A DNA stretch of 64,000 nt from Mercurialis annua. Its lineage: Eukaryota; Streptophyta; Magnoliopsida; Malpighiales; Euphorbiaceae. The notes below the pieces were generated by a model. It was given only the letters and a program-made list of their open reading frames with translations, did not search any database and was not told where the DNA came from. The first letter of the stretch is position 1; each line of letters opens with the position of its first letter. The stretch spans positions 9,625,001 through 9,689,000 of the forward strand of contig NC_065573.1 of assembly GCF_937616625.2 (NCBI RefSeq). Direction: 5' to 3'. Below, one piece after another: positions 12,566 through 23,830 of this stretch. Made by a program: the position numbers and the translations under genes.

Positions 12566-15500
12566 GCGTAAAAAGTGACGCTAGATTAATGTGGCGCGTC
12601 TCAAGTCTTTTTAACGCATCGTTTCGATTCCATGCTTATGTCACGTTACAAGTCTCTCTAACACATCGTTCTGATTTCCAAAGCATGGTTAGGTTATATT
12701 ACACATAGTGTGCGTGAAAAGTGACAATAGATTAGTATGTCGCGTTGCAAGTCTCTTTAGCATGTCGTTCCGATTACCTAAGCATAGTTATGTAAGTTCT
12801 CATTAAAAGTGTCGCTAGATTAGTATATCGCGTCACAATTTTCTTTAACGCGTTGTTACGATTACCTAAGCATGGTTAGTTTATATTACGCAAAGTGTGC
12901 GTAATATAAGGCACGTCTCAAGTCTCTCTAACGCATCATTTCGATTACCATGCTTATGTCACGTTCACGTCGTTCCGATTACCTAAGCATGGTTAGGTTA
13001 TATTACGCAAAATTGTGCGTGAAAAGTGACGGTAGATTAGTATGTCGCTTCTCAAGTCCCTTTAACGTGTCGTTAGGATTACCTATGCATGGTTAGGTTA
13101 TATTACGCAATGTGTGCGTGAAAACTGTCGCTAGGTTAGTATGTCGCGTCTCAAGCCTCTTTAACGCGTCGTTCCGATTACCAAAGCATGGTTAGATTAT
13201 ATTACGCAAAGTGTGCGTAAGAAGTTACGGTAGATTAGTATGTTGTGTCTCAAGTCTCTTTAACGCGCTATTCCAATTACCTAAGCATGGTTAGGTTATA
13301 TTACGCAAAGAGTGCGTAAAAAGTGACACTAGATTAGTATGACGCGTTTCAAGTCTCTTTCACGCGTTGTTTTGATTTCCATGCATATGTCGTGTCACAA
13401 GTGTCTCTAACGCCTCGTTCTGATTACCTAAGCATGGTTAGGTTAGATTAACCAAAGTGTGCATGAAAAGTGACACTAGATCAGTATGTCGCGACTAGAG
13501 TCTCTTTAACGCGTCGTTCCGATTACCAAAGCATGGTTAGGTTATATTACGCAAACTGTGCGTGAAAAGTAACGTTTGATTAGTATGGCGCGTCCTATGT
13601 CTCTTTAATACGTCGTTCCGATTACCTAAGCATGGTTAGGTTATACTACGCAAAGTGTGCGTGAAAAGTGACACTAGATTAGTATGTCACGTCGCAAGTC
13701 TATTTAACGCATCGTTCCGATTACCTAAGCATGGTTAGGTTATTTTACACAAAGTATGCGTGAAAAGTGACGCAAGATTAGTATGTCGGGTCTCAAGTCT
13801 TTTTAACGTGTCGTTCCGATTACCTAAGCATTGTTATGTTATATTACGCAAAGTGTGTTTAAAAAGTGACGCTAGATTAGTATGGCGCGCCTTAAGTCTC
13901 TTTAACGCATCGTTTCAATTACCTAAGCATGGTTAGGTTATTTTATGCAAAGTGTGCGTGAAAAGTGACGCTAGATTAGTATGTTGCATCTTAAGTCTCT
14001 TTAACGCGTCGTTCCGATTACCTAAGCATGGGTAGGTTATTTTACGTAAAGTGTGCGTGAAAAGTGACGCTAGATTAGTATGTTGCGTCTCAAGTCTCTT
14101 TAGCACGTCGTACCGATTACCTAAGCATGGCTAGATTATACTACGCTAGATTAGTATGTTGCGTCTCAAGTCTCTTTAACGCGTCGTTTCGATTACCATA
14201 CTTATATTGCTTAACAAGTTTCTCTGACGCATCATTCTGTTTATCAAAGCATGGTTAGGTTATATTATGCAAAGTGTGCGTGAAAAGTGACAATAAATTA
14301 GTATGTCCTGCCTCAAGTCTCTTTAACACGTCGTTCTGATTACCCATGGATATTTTATATTATGCCAAGTGCGCGTTAAAAGTGTCGCAGATTAGTATGT
14401 CACGTCACAAGTCTCTTTAACGCGTTGTTACGGTTACATAAGCACGGTTAGGTTATATTACGCAAAGTTTTTGTAAAAAGTGATGCTAGATTAGTATGTC
14501 GTGTCTCAAGTCTCTTTAACGCGTCGTTTCGATTACCATGCTTATGTTACATTACAAGTCTCTCTAACATGTTGTTCTGATTACCTAAGCATGGTTAGGT
14601 TATATTACGCAAAGTGTGCCTGATATGTGACAATTGATTAGTATGTTGCGTCTCAAGTCTCTTTAACTCGTTGTTACGATTATCTCATCATTGTTAGGTA
14701 TTTTACACAAATTGTGCGTGAAAAGTGACGCTAGATTAGTTTGTCGTTTCTCAAGTCTCTTTAACTAGTCGTTCCGATTACCTAAGCATGGTTTGGTTAT
14801 ATTACGCAATGTGTGCGTGAAAACTGTCGCTAGGTTAGTATGTCGCATCCCAAGTCTATTTAACGTGTCGTTCCGATTACCTAAGCATGCTTAGGTTATA
14901 TTACGCGAAGTGTGGGTGAAAATTGAAAAGTGACGCTAGATTAGTATTTCGCGTCTCAAGTCTCTTTAACGCGTCGTTCCGATTATCTAAGCATGTTTAG
15001 ATTATAATAAGCAAAGAGGGGTTAAAATGTGACGCTAGATTAGTATGGCGTGTTTCAAGTCTCTTTAACACATCGTTTCGATTACCATGCTTATGTCGCG
15101 TCACAAGTGTCTCTAACGCGTCGTTCAGATTACCTAAGCATGGTTAATTTATAGTACGCAAAGTGTGCGTGAAAAGTTACAATAGATTAGTATGTCACGT
15201 CTTAAGTCTCTTTAACTCGTCGTTCTGATTACCTAAGCATGGTTAAGTTATATTACGCAAAGTGTGCGTGAAAAGTGACTCTAGATAAGTATGTCGCGTC
15301 TCAAATCTCTTTAACTCGTCGTTCTGATTACCTAAGCATGGTTAAGTTATATTACGCAAAGTGTGCGTGAAAAGTGACGCTCGATTAGTATGTCGCGTCT
15401 CAAGTCTCTTTAACGCGTCGTTCTGATTACCTAAGCATGGTTTCGTTTTATTACACCAAGTGCACGTTAAAAGTGTTGCTAGATTAGTATGTCGCGTCAC

Positions 15501-18500
15501 AAGACCCTTTAACGCGTTGTTACGATTACCTAAGCATGGTTAGGTTATATTACGCAAAGTATGCGTAAAAAGTGACGCTCTAGATTAGTATGGTGCGTCT
15601 CAAGTATCTTTAACGCGTTGTTTCGATTATCATGCTTATGCACGTCACAAGTCTAACACGTCGTTCTGATTACCAAAGCATGGTTAGGTTATATTACGCA
15701 AAGTGTGCATGAAAATTGACAATAGATTAGTATGTCACTTCTCGAGTCTTGTTAATGAGTCATTTCGATTACATATGCATGGTTAGATCATTTTACATAA
15801 AGTGTGCGTGAAAAGTGACGCTAGATTAGTATGTCGCATCTCAAGTCTCCTTAACACGTCGTTCCGATTACCTAAGCATGGTTAAGTTATATTACGCAAT
15901 GTGTGCGTGAAAACTGTTGCTAGGTTAGTATGTCGCGTCTCAAGTATCTTTTACGCGTCGTTCCGATTACCTAAGCATGGTTAAGTTATATTACGCAAAA
16001 TGTGCGTGAAAAGTGACTGTAGATTAGTATGTCGTGTCTCAAGTCTCTTTAATGCGTCGTTCCGATTACCTAAACTTGGTTAGATTATTCTACGCAAAGC
16101 GTGCGTAAAGAGTGACGCTAGATTAGTATGGCGCGTTTCAAAAATCTTTAACACGTAATTTCGATTACCATGCTCATGTCGCGTCACAAGTGTCTCAAAC
16201 GCGTCGTTCTAATTACCAAAGAAAAGTGTGCGTTAAAAGTAACAATTTATTAGTATGTCGCATCTCAAGTCGCTTTAAAGTGTCGTTCTGATGACCTAAG
16301 CTTGGTTAGGTTATTTTACGCAAAGTGTGCGTGAAAAGTGACACTAGATTGGTATGTCGCTTCTCAAGTCCCTTTAACGTGTGTTCCGATTACCTAAGCA
16401 TTGTTAGGTTATATTACGCAAAGTGTGCGTGAAAAGTGACCCTAGATTAGTATATCGCGTCTCAAGTATCTTTAACACGTCGTTTCGATTACCAAAGCAT
16501 GGTTATGTTATATTACGCCAAGTGCAAGTTAAAAGTATCGCTAGATTAGTATGTCGCATCACTAGTCTTTTTAACGCATTGTTATGTTACCTAAATATGG
16601 TTAAGTTATATTACGCAAAGTGTGCGTAAAAAGTGTCGTTAGATTAGTATGGCACGTCTCAAGTCTCTTTAACGCATTGTTTCGATTACCATGCATATGT
16701 CACATTACAAGTTTCTTTAACACATCGTTCCGATTACCATAGCATGGTTAGGTTAAATAAATACACAAATTGTGCGTGAAAAGCGACAATTGATTAGTAT
16801 GTCGCGTCACATGTCTCTTTAACCGGTCGTTCCAATTGGTCATGGTTGGGTTATTTTACGCAAAGTGTGCGTGAAAAGTGATGCTAGATTAGTATGTCGT
16901 GTCACAAGTCTCTTTAATGCGTTGTTCCAATTACCCAAGCATGGTTTAGTTATATTATGCGATGTGTGCGTGAAAACTGTTGCTAGGTTACGTTCTAATT
17001 ATCTAATAATCATGGTTAGGTTATTTTACGCAAAGTGTGCGTGAAAACTGACGCTAGATTAGTATGTCGCGTCTCAAGTCTCTTTAACGCGTCGTTTCGA
17101 ATACCTAAGCATGGTTAGGTTATATTCCGCAAAGCGTGCGCCAAAAGTGATGCTAGATTAGTATGGCGCGTTTTAAGTCTCTTTAGCGCATCATTTCAAT
17201 TACCGTCGTTCTGATTACCTAAGCATGGTTAGGTTATATTACGCAAAGTGTGCGTGAGAAGTGACGCTAGATTAGTATGTCGCATCTCAAGTCTCTTTAA
17301 TGCGTGTTTCGATTACCTAAGCATGGTTAGGTTATATTACGTAAAGTGTGCGTGAAAAGTGACGCTAGATTAGTATGCCGCCTCCTAAGTCTCTTTCATG
17401 CGTCGTTCCGATTACCTAAGCATGGTTAGGTTATATTACGCAAAGTTTGCGTAAAAAGTGATGCTAGATTACTATAGCGCGTCTCAAGTCTCTATAGCGC
17501 GTCGTTTCGATTACCATGCTTAAGTTGCTTAGCAAGTGTCTTTAACGCGTCGTTCTGATTACCTAAGTATGGTTAGGTTATATTATGCAAAGTGTGTGTG
17601 AAAAGTAACAATAGATTAGTATGTCGCGCCTCAAGTCTCTTTAACCCGTCGTTCCAATTACCTAAGCTTGGATATGTTATATTACGCCAAGTGCGCGTTA
17701 AAAGTGTCGCTAGATTAGTATGTCGCGTCACAAGTCTTTATAACGCGTTGTTACGATTACTTAGGCATGGTTAGGTTATATTACACATAGTATGTGTAAA
17801 GAGGGACGGTAGATTAGTATGTCGCATCTCAAGTCTCTTTAAGGCATCATTTCGATTACCATGCTTATGTTATGTTACAAATCTCTCTAACACGTCGTAC
17901 CGATTACCTAAGCATGGTTAGGTTATATTACGCAAAGTGTGTGTGAAAAGTGACAATAGATGAGTATGTCGCGTCTCAAGTGTCTTTAACGCGTCATTAC
18001 GATTATGTAAGCATGGTTAGGTTATTTTGGGCAAATTGTGCGTGAAAAGTGACGCTAGATTAGTATGTCGCATCTCAAGTCTCTTTAACGTGTCGTTCCG
18101 ATTACCTAAGCATATTTAGGTTATATTACGCAATGTGTGCGTGAAAACTGTCGCGAGGTTAGTATGTCGTATCTCAAGTCTATTTAACACGTCGTTCCTA
18201 TTACCTAAACATGGTTAGGTTATTTTACGCAAAGTGTTCGTGAAAAGTGACGCTAGATTAGTATGTCGCCTCTCAAGTCTCTTTAGCGCGTCGTTCCGAT
18301 TACCTAAGCATGGTTTGGTTATATTACGCAAAGAGTGCTTAAAAGGTGAGGCTAGTTTAGTATGGCGTGTTTCAAGTCTCTTTAACATGTCATTTCGATT
18401 ACCATGCTTATGTCGCGTCACAAGTGTCTCTAACGCGTCGTTCTGATTACCTATGCATGGTTAGGTCATATTACGCAAAGTGTGGTCGATAAATGACAAT

Positions 18501-18790
18501 AGACTAGTATGTCGTGTCTTAAGTCTCTTTAACGCATCGTTCCGATTACCTAAGCATGGTTAGGTTATTTTACGCAAAGTGTGCGTGAAAAGTGACGCTA
18601 GATTAGTATGTTGCGTCATAAGTCTCTTTAACGCGTCGTTCCGATTACTTAAGCATGGTTAGGTTATGTTACGCAACGTGCGCGTGAAAACTGTTGCTAG
18701 GTTAGTATGTCGTGTCTCCAGTCTCTTTAACGCGTCGTTTTGATTACCTCATGGTTAGGTTATATTACGCAAAATGTGCGTTAAAAGTGT
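12566..18790 (+). repeat. Higher-order segment copy B (of A/B/C)
   Basis: This starts with the same gattaatgtggcgcg monomer as position 20 in copy A. It tracks A at an offset falling from about 12,565 to 12,000 bp, because B lacks roughly 700 bp that A has around 1,370-2,050. It tracks copy C at an offset of about 11,460 bp before and 11,810-11,830 bp after the transposon that C gained at 26,473. Copy B carries the empty site for that transposon near 14,997-15,013. The block ends where the composite non-satellite island begins. Confidence 0.85.
17805..17951 (+). repeat. Example of the 147-bp long monomer
   Basis: This type example of the long class runs from gacggtagattag to the next gacaatagatgag. 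The core part (tatgtcgcgtctcaagtctc through cgattacc) is present twice, joined by atgct. The second copy carries its own variants, cacaagtctctct or a near match. The extra length is 48 bp, so the monomer stays a multiple of three. Long monomers recur throughout the plus array and, reverse-complemented, in the minus blocks. They are therefore an inherited subfamily and not repeated independent events. Confidence 0.85.
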
Positions 18791-18819
18791 CGCCAGATTA
18801 GTATGTCGCGTCACAAGTC

Positions 18820-18960
18820 TTTGTAACGTTTGTAAATATTTGGATTAAATCGCTAAAAAGGTGAAATATTTGGTTTTGTTTTGTAACGTTTGTAAACGGT
18901 TGGCTAAAACTGCTATAAAGGTGAAACGTTTGGATTTGTTTCGTAACGTTTGTAAACCAC
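18820..18960 (+). repeat. 60-bp tandem repeat at island edge, 2.3 units
   Basis: The motif gtaacgtttgtaaa starts at 18,823, 18,883 and 18,943 (as cgtaacgtttgtaaa), an exact 60-bp spacing. Each full unit continues with a ggtgaaa and tttgg part. It is unrelated to the 99-bp satellite apart from a short similarity at the junction, where satellite text gtcacaagtcttt runs into tgtaacg. It forms the left edge of the non-satellite island. Its origin is unknown. The minus strand here reads as an open frame of 86 codons, but its repetitive, low-complexity composition gives no reason to call a gene. Confidence 0.85.
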
Positions 18961-19390
18961 AAAAAAAGAAATTGTACAGTACGAAATTAAATAAAAAAAG
19001 ACTAAACTCATAAAAAAAAAGATAGACCGATCGTTCGAGTCGTTCCAATTCATTTAAGCCAGTATAGATATCAAAAAAAGACGGGAGCGCCGTCTTCGCA
19101 AACATGAATAGATTAGGAGAGATGGAGCTTGTACAGTACTACCAGTACCAGAAATGCATCTCCTTCGCCCGCGCGCGATAGCTCTACCTGGCGTGCCGTG
19201 CCGCCTTGCCAATAGAATAAATAGCACACTGAGCGATGATTGATGTAGCCCCCCACCTCTGAAAGCTGAAGGAAGGCAGTGCCCTCGATTGTTTTATTCT
19301 AGAGAGAAGAAAAGAATTATGGCGCCCCAAAACCGTGACATCCAGCAGCAGCATCCCCTTGCGTGCGAGAGACTTCTACAAAAAAATTAT
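18961..19390. other. Unique segment of unknown origin, GC-richer
   Basis: This is single-copy within the window. It begins A-rich, then from about 19,080 to 19,380 becomes clearly GC-richer than anything around it (cttcgcccgcgcgcg, ctggcgtgccgtgccgcc). It does not match the psbI gene or spacer expected next to plastid trnS-GCU, so the plastid homology seems to stop close to the tRNA 3' end. Base composition and style resemble plant mitochondrial intergenic DNA, but that is only an impression. An 11-bp direct repeat, ttgtacagtac, occurs at 18,972 and 19,129. I see no credible open reading frame. Confidence 0.5.
19073..19095 (-). terminator. Terminator-like hairpin with T-run (minus strand)
   Basis: Read on the minus strand, agacgg, a 5-nt loop and ccgtct form a perfect 6-bp stem (19,079-19,095), followed directly by seven T residues. 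This is the form of an intrinsic terminator or an organellar 3' stem-loop. It lies about 300 bp beyond the 3' end of the trnS sequence on the same strand. Organellar ancestry would fit such an element, but a 6-bp stem can arise by chance and no function is expected in the nucleus. Confidence 0.3.
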
Positions 19391-19400
19391 AAGTCATCAC

Positions 19401-19488
19401 CGGAAAGAGAGGGATTCGAACCCTCGGTACGAATAACTCGTACAACGGATTAGCAATCCGACGCTTTAGTCCACTCAGCCATCTCTCC
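19401..19488 (-). tRNA. trnS-GCU: Plastid-type tRNA-Ser(GCU), probably a non-functional copy
   Basis: This 88-nt class II tRNA sequence reads ggagagatggctgagtgg at its 5' end on the minus strand. The acceptor stem pairs ggagaga with tctttcc (one G-U), followed by discriminator G. The anticodon loop is ttgctaa with anticodon GCU at 19,452-19,454. A long variable arm has stem gtacga/tcgtac. The T arm is gaggg, ttcgaat, ccctc. No CCA is encoded, as usual for plastid genes. The family normally decodes AGC/AGU serine codons in chloroplasts. As I remember the plastid gene, the base before cgga is G, giving a G-U at the top of the anticodon stem. Here it is T, leaving a T-T mismatch. Sitting inside satellite DNA, it is best read as a captured relic. 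Confidence 0.9.
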
Positions 19489-19807
19489 CAATTGAAAAAG
19501 TATACTTACTATGTTACATACAAGTAAGGCTTAAAAAATAAAAAAAGCCTTTATTCTTTATTCTTTCTTTATTTTATTACTTTATTTTCAATTTTCAAAA
19601 TTCTTTCAGAATTCCTTTTTATAGTTCGATTTTTTTTATATGGTTTTATATGGAGCTATAAAATTTAATTGACCCGTTATTTAATATATCCTATTAATTA
19701 TTCTATTAATATTCATTATTCTAATTATTATATTCATTTTATTGTATTAATTTAATTAATAATTCATTTTATAATTAGTTAATTTTTTAATTAATTTTTA
19801 AAACAGA

Positions 19808-19920
19808 ATCAAATATTTATATAAAAATAAAATATATTTATATAAAAATAAAATATATTTATATAAAAATAAAATATCTATATATAAAAATAAAATATCT
19901 ATATAAAAGAAAATATAATA
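19808..19920. repeat. 21-bp AT minisatellite
   Basis: About five units of a 21-bp A/T-only repeat, with core tttatataaaaataaaat. The first three are nearly exact; later ones carry a tct variant. The minus strand reads as a 7-residue repeating peptide in an open frame of 92 codons (19,798-20,076). That frame is simply the consequence of a 21-bp unit without stops and is not a gene. It may be part of the plastid spacer or a later expansion. Confidence 0.85.
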
Positions 19921-20080
19921 AATAAATATATAAAAGAAAATAATATATAAAATATTATAAATAATTTCAATAAATAATATAAGAAAAATATAAGAAATGT
20001 AAGAAAATATTCGTATATATTTAGTATATAATTTAATGGAAAATACAACTCTAAAATAAATATAGAAAACTTTCATCCGT

Positions 20081-20798
20081 AAGCTAGATTAGTATGTCCA
20101 GTCTTAAATCTCTTTAACGCGTCGTTCTGATTACCTAAGCATGGTTAGGTTCTATTACGCAAAAAGTGTGCATAAAAAGTGACGCTAGATTAGTATGTTC
20201 CGTCTCAAGCCTCTTTAACGCGTCGTTTCGCTTACCATACTTATCTCGCGTCACAAGTCTCTTTAACGCGTCGTTCCGATTACCTAAGCATGGTTAGGTT
20301 ATATTAAGCAAAGCGTGCGTGAAAAGTGACGTTAGATTAGTACGTCGCGTCTCAAGTCTCTCTAATACGTCGTTCCGATTTCCTAAGCATTGTTAGGTTA
20401 TATTACGCAAAGTGTGCGTGAAAAGTGACACTAGATTAGTATGTATCGTCTCAAGTCTCCATACGCGTCGTTTTGATTTCCTAAGCATGGTTATGTTACA
20501 TTACGCAAAGTGTGCGTAAAAAGTGACGCTATATTAATATTGCGCGTCTCAAGTCTCCATACGCGTCGTTCTGATTACCTAAGCATGGTTAGGTTATATG
20601 AGGCAAAGTGTGCGTGAAAAATGACAATAGATTAGTATGTCGCGTCTTAAGTCTATTTAATACGTCGTTTCAATTAATTAAGCATGTAACTTGTCATTCT
20701 GATTACCTAAGCATTGTGAAAAGCGACGTTAGATTAGTAAGTCGCGTCTCAATTCTCTTTATTGCGTTGTTCCGATTACCTAAAGCATGGTTAGGTTA
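20081..20798 (+). repeat. Satellite array, plus orientation, segment 2
   Basis: The satellite resumes at gctagattagtatgtcc and runs in the same orientation up to the Stowaway element. The monomer phase on the two sides of the island differs: it leaves about 35 bases into a monomer and re-enters about 5 bases in. The island therefore did not insert cleanly with a short target duplication at one point. Monomers with ctccatacgcgtcg (20,456 and 20,550) are a local variant pair. Confidence 0.95.
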
Positions 20799-21134
20799 TA
20801 CTCCCTCCGTCCCGTAAAGATAGAAAAAGTAGCTACTTTTTTTGTCCCACAAAGATAGAAAAAGTAGTGTTAGTTAACTATAAAATTATTAAAATACCCT
20901 TATATCAACATTAATTGATTTAAAGTTTCAATGTATGGTTTTTATGCATCTAAAATTCTATTGGCTAATATTTATATAGTGGCTTTGGGTTGATGAATCA
21001 CTAATTTATTATGATTTACTTCAAGAAATTAAAAGGACAATTTAGGAAAATTATCACAAATTTCCTATAATTAACTACTTTCTTAATTCTTGTGAAATAA
21101 CTACTTTTTCTATCTTTACGGGGCGGAGGGAGTA
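20799..21134. mobile_element. Stowaway-type MITE (Tc1/mariner family), 332 bp, with TA target duplication
   Basis: The element itself is 20,801-21,132. It begins ctccctccgtcccgtaaaga and ends with the reverse complement ctccctccgccccgtaaaga, giving a terminal inverted repeat of about 32 bp with one mismatch. It is flanked by TA on both sides (20,799-20,800 and 21,133-21,134). Joining the flanks at one TA restores ordinary satellite text ggttatattacacaaag. The interior is AT-rich with no coding capacity. These termini and the TA target are diagnostic for Stowaway elements, which Tc1/mariner transposases move in trans. The target site is the TTATATTA part of the monomer. Confidence 0.95.
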
Positions 21135-23640
21135 TTACACAAAGCGTGCGTGAAAAGTAACGCTAGATTAGTATTTCGCGTCTCAGGTCTCTTTAAAGCG
21201 TCGTTCTGATTATCTAAGCATGGTTAGGTTATATTATGCAAAGTGTACGTGAAAAGTGACACTAGATTAGTATGTCGCGTCTAAATTCACTTTAACGCAT
21301 CGTTCTGATTACCTAAGCGTGGTTAGGTTATATTACACAAAGTGTGCGTAAAAAGTGACGCTAGATTAGTATGGCCCGTCTCGAGTCTTTTTAACGCGTC
21401 GTTTCGATTACCATGCTTATGTCGAGTCACAAGTCTTTCTAACGCATCGTTCCGATTACCTAACCATGGTTAGGTTATATTACGCAAAGTGTGCGTGAAA
21501 AATGACAATAGATTAGTATATCGCGTCTCAAGTCTATTTAACGCGTCGTTCCTATTACCTAAGCATGGTTAGGTTATATTACGCAGAGTGTACGTGAAAA
21601 GTGACGCTAGATTAGTATGTCGCGTCTCAAGGCTCTCCAACGCGTCGTTCTGATTACCTAAGCATGGTTAGGTTATATTACGCAAAGTGTGCGTGAAAAG
21701 TGACGCTAGATTAGTATGTCGCGTCTCAATTCTCTTTGTCGCGTTGTTCCGATTACCTAAGCATGGTTAGGTTATTACACAAAGCGTGTATGAAAAGTAA
21801 CGCTAGGTTAGTATGTCGTGTCTCAAGTCTCTTTAACGTGTCGATTCGATTACCATGCTTATGTCGCGTCACAAGTGTCTCTAACGCGTCGTTCCGATTA
21901 CCTAAGCATGGTTAGGTTATATTACGAAAATTGCGCTTGATAAGTGAAAATAGATTAGTATGTCACTTCTCAAGTCTCTTTAACGCGTTGTTCCTATTTT
22001 CTAAGCATAATTAGATTGTATTACGCAAAGAGTGCATGAATAGTGACGCTAGATTAGTATGTCGCGTCTGAAGTCTTTTTAAGGCGTCGCTCCGATTACC
22101 TAAGCATGGTTAGGTTATATTACGTAAAGTGTGAGTACAAAGTATTGATATAATAGTATGGCGTGTCTCAAGTGACTTTAACGCGTTGTTCCAATTACCT
22201 AAGCATGGTTAGGTTATATTACGGAAAGTGTGCGTAAAAAGTGACGCTAGATTAGTATGTCGCGTCACAAGTCTCTCTAACGCGTCGTTCAAATTACCTA
22301 AGCATGGTTATATTATATTACGCAAAGTGTGCGTGAAAAGTGATGCTAGATTAGTATGTCACGTCTCAATTCTCTTTAACGCGTCGTTCCGAATACCATG
22401 CTTATGTTGCGTCACAAGTCTCTTAATATGTGGTTCGATTACCTAAGCAGTGTTTGATTATATTACGCAAAGTGTGCGTGAAAAGTTACAATAGATTAGT
22501 ATGTCGCGTCTCAAGTCTCTTTAACGCGCTGTTTCGATTACCATGCTTATGTCGCGTCACAAGTCTCTTTAACACGTCGTTCCGGTTACCAAATCACGGT
22601 TAGGTTATATTACGCAATGTGTGCGTAAAAAGTGACGCTAGATTAGTATGGAACGTCTCAAGTCTCTTTAACGCGTCGTTTCTATTACCATGCTTATGTC
22701 ACGTTACAAGTCTCTTTAACACGTCATTCCGATTACCAAAGAATGGTTAGGTTATATTACGCAAAGTGTGCGTGAAAAGTTACAATGGATTAGTATGTCG
22801 CGTCTCAAGTCTTTATAACGCCTCTTTCCGATTACCTAAGCATGGTTAGGTTATTTTACGTAAAGTGTGCGTGAAAAGTGACGCTAGATTAGTATGTCAC
22901 GTCTAAATTCTCTTTAACGCGTCGTTCCGAATACCATGCTTATGTTGCGTCAAAAGTCTCTTAATATGTCGTTCGGTTTACCAAAGAATGGTTAGGTAAT
23001 ATTACGCAATATGTGCGCAAAACGTGACACTAGATTAGTATGGCGCGTCTCAAGTCTCTTTAACGCGTCGTTTCGATTACCATACTTATGTTACGTTACA
23101 AGTCTCTTTAACACGTCATTCCGATTACCAAAGAATGATTAGGTTATATTACGCAAAGTGTGCGTGAAAAGTTACAATGGATTAGTATGTCGCGTCTCAA
23201 GTCTTTATAACGCCTCTTTACGATTACCTTAGCATGGTTAGGTTATTTTACGTAAAGTGTGCGTGAAAAGTGACGCTAGATTAGTATGTCGCGTCTCAAG
23301 TCTCTTTAATGCGTCGTTCCGATTAAATAAGCATGGTTAGGTTATATTACGCAAAGTGTGCGTAAAAAGTGACGCTAGATTAGTATGGCGCATTTCAAGT
23401 CGTTTCGATTACCATGCTTATGTCGCGCTACTAGTGTCTCTAACGCGTCGTTCTGATTACCTAAGCATGGTTGGTTATATTACGCAAAGTGTGCGTGAAA
23501 AGTGACAATAGATTAGTATGTCGCGTCTTATGTCTCTTTAACGCGTCATTCCGATTACATAAGCATAGTTAGGTTATTTTACGCAAAGTGTGCATGAAAA
23601 GTGATGCTAGATTAGTATGTCGCGTCTCAAGTCGCTTTAA

Positions 23641-23830
23641 CGTGTGTTCCGATTACTTAAACATGGTTAGGTTATATAACACAAAGTGTGCATGAAAAGT
23701 GACGCTAGATTAGCATGTCGCGTCTCAAGTTGCTTTAACGTGTGTTCCGATTACTTAAACATGGTTAGGTTATATAACACAAAGTGTGCATGAAAAGTGA
23801 CGCTAGATTAGCATGTCACGACTCAATTCT
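23641..23830 (+). repeat. Adjacent near-identical 98-bp monomers
   Basis: cgtgtgttccgattactt starts at 23,641 and 23,739. The two neighbouring monomers are identical for more than 80 bases, including rare private variants (atataacacaaag, attagcatgtc). Typical neighbours in this array differ at many sites. This is the signature of a recent single-monomer unequal exchange or slippage event. Confidence 0.9.

Larger units (their letters stand above)
1..18819 (+). repeat. 99/147-bp satellite array, plus orientation, segment 1
   Basis: Head-to-tail tandem array. Spacing between successive gctagattag-type motifs is 99 bp for the common monomer (for example 17,952 to 18,051) and 147 bp for the long monomer (17,805 to 17,952). 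Landmarks in order within a monomer are gtgacgctagattagtatg, a CpG-rich cgcgtctcaagtctc part, taacgcgtcgttccgatta, the near-palindrome cctaagcatggttagg, and ttatattacgcaaagtgtgc. Monomers differ by scattered substitutions and small indels. Several subtypes recur: gacaatag, gttgctagg preceded by gcaatgtgtg, and gccaagtgcgcgtt. I see no gene, RNA gene or mobile element in this stretch. The family is not one I recognise; centromeric, pericentromeric or knob location cannot be decided from sequence alone. Confidence 0.97.
19391..20076 (-). other. Probable nuclear plastid DNA insert (trnS flank)
   Basis: From just beyond the trnS-GCU 3' end through the AT-rich stretch upstream of the tRNA, the sequence looks like the plastid trnS-GCU to trnG spacer. 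It has a short linker after the tRNA 5' end, then long A/T runs and little else. In plastid genomes this spacer is known to be AT-rich and several hundred bases long, which fits. There is no trnG sequence at the right end, so the insert is truncated there. The right border with satellite falls near 20,077-20,081. An alternative is plastid DNA that arrived by way of the mitochondrion. Confidence 0.6.

Noticed and set aside
18845..19105. Minus-strand open frame of 86 codons in the island.
   Set aside because: It spans the 60-bp tandem repeat and A/T runs. The peptide is low-complexity and I recognise no domain.
19110..19125. Second tRNA start (ggagagatgg near 19,115, plus strand), similar to the trnS 5' end.
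   Set aside because: The similarity stops after ten bases and no tRNA arms follow.
19798..20076. Minus-strand open frame of 92 codons rich in Ile, Phe and Tyr, looking like a membrane protein.
   Set aside because: It is produced by an A/T-only minisatellite with a 21-bp unit; the 7-residue period mirrors the DNA repeat.
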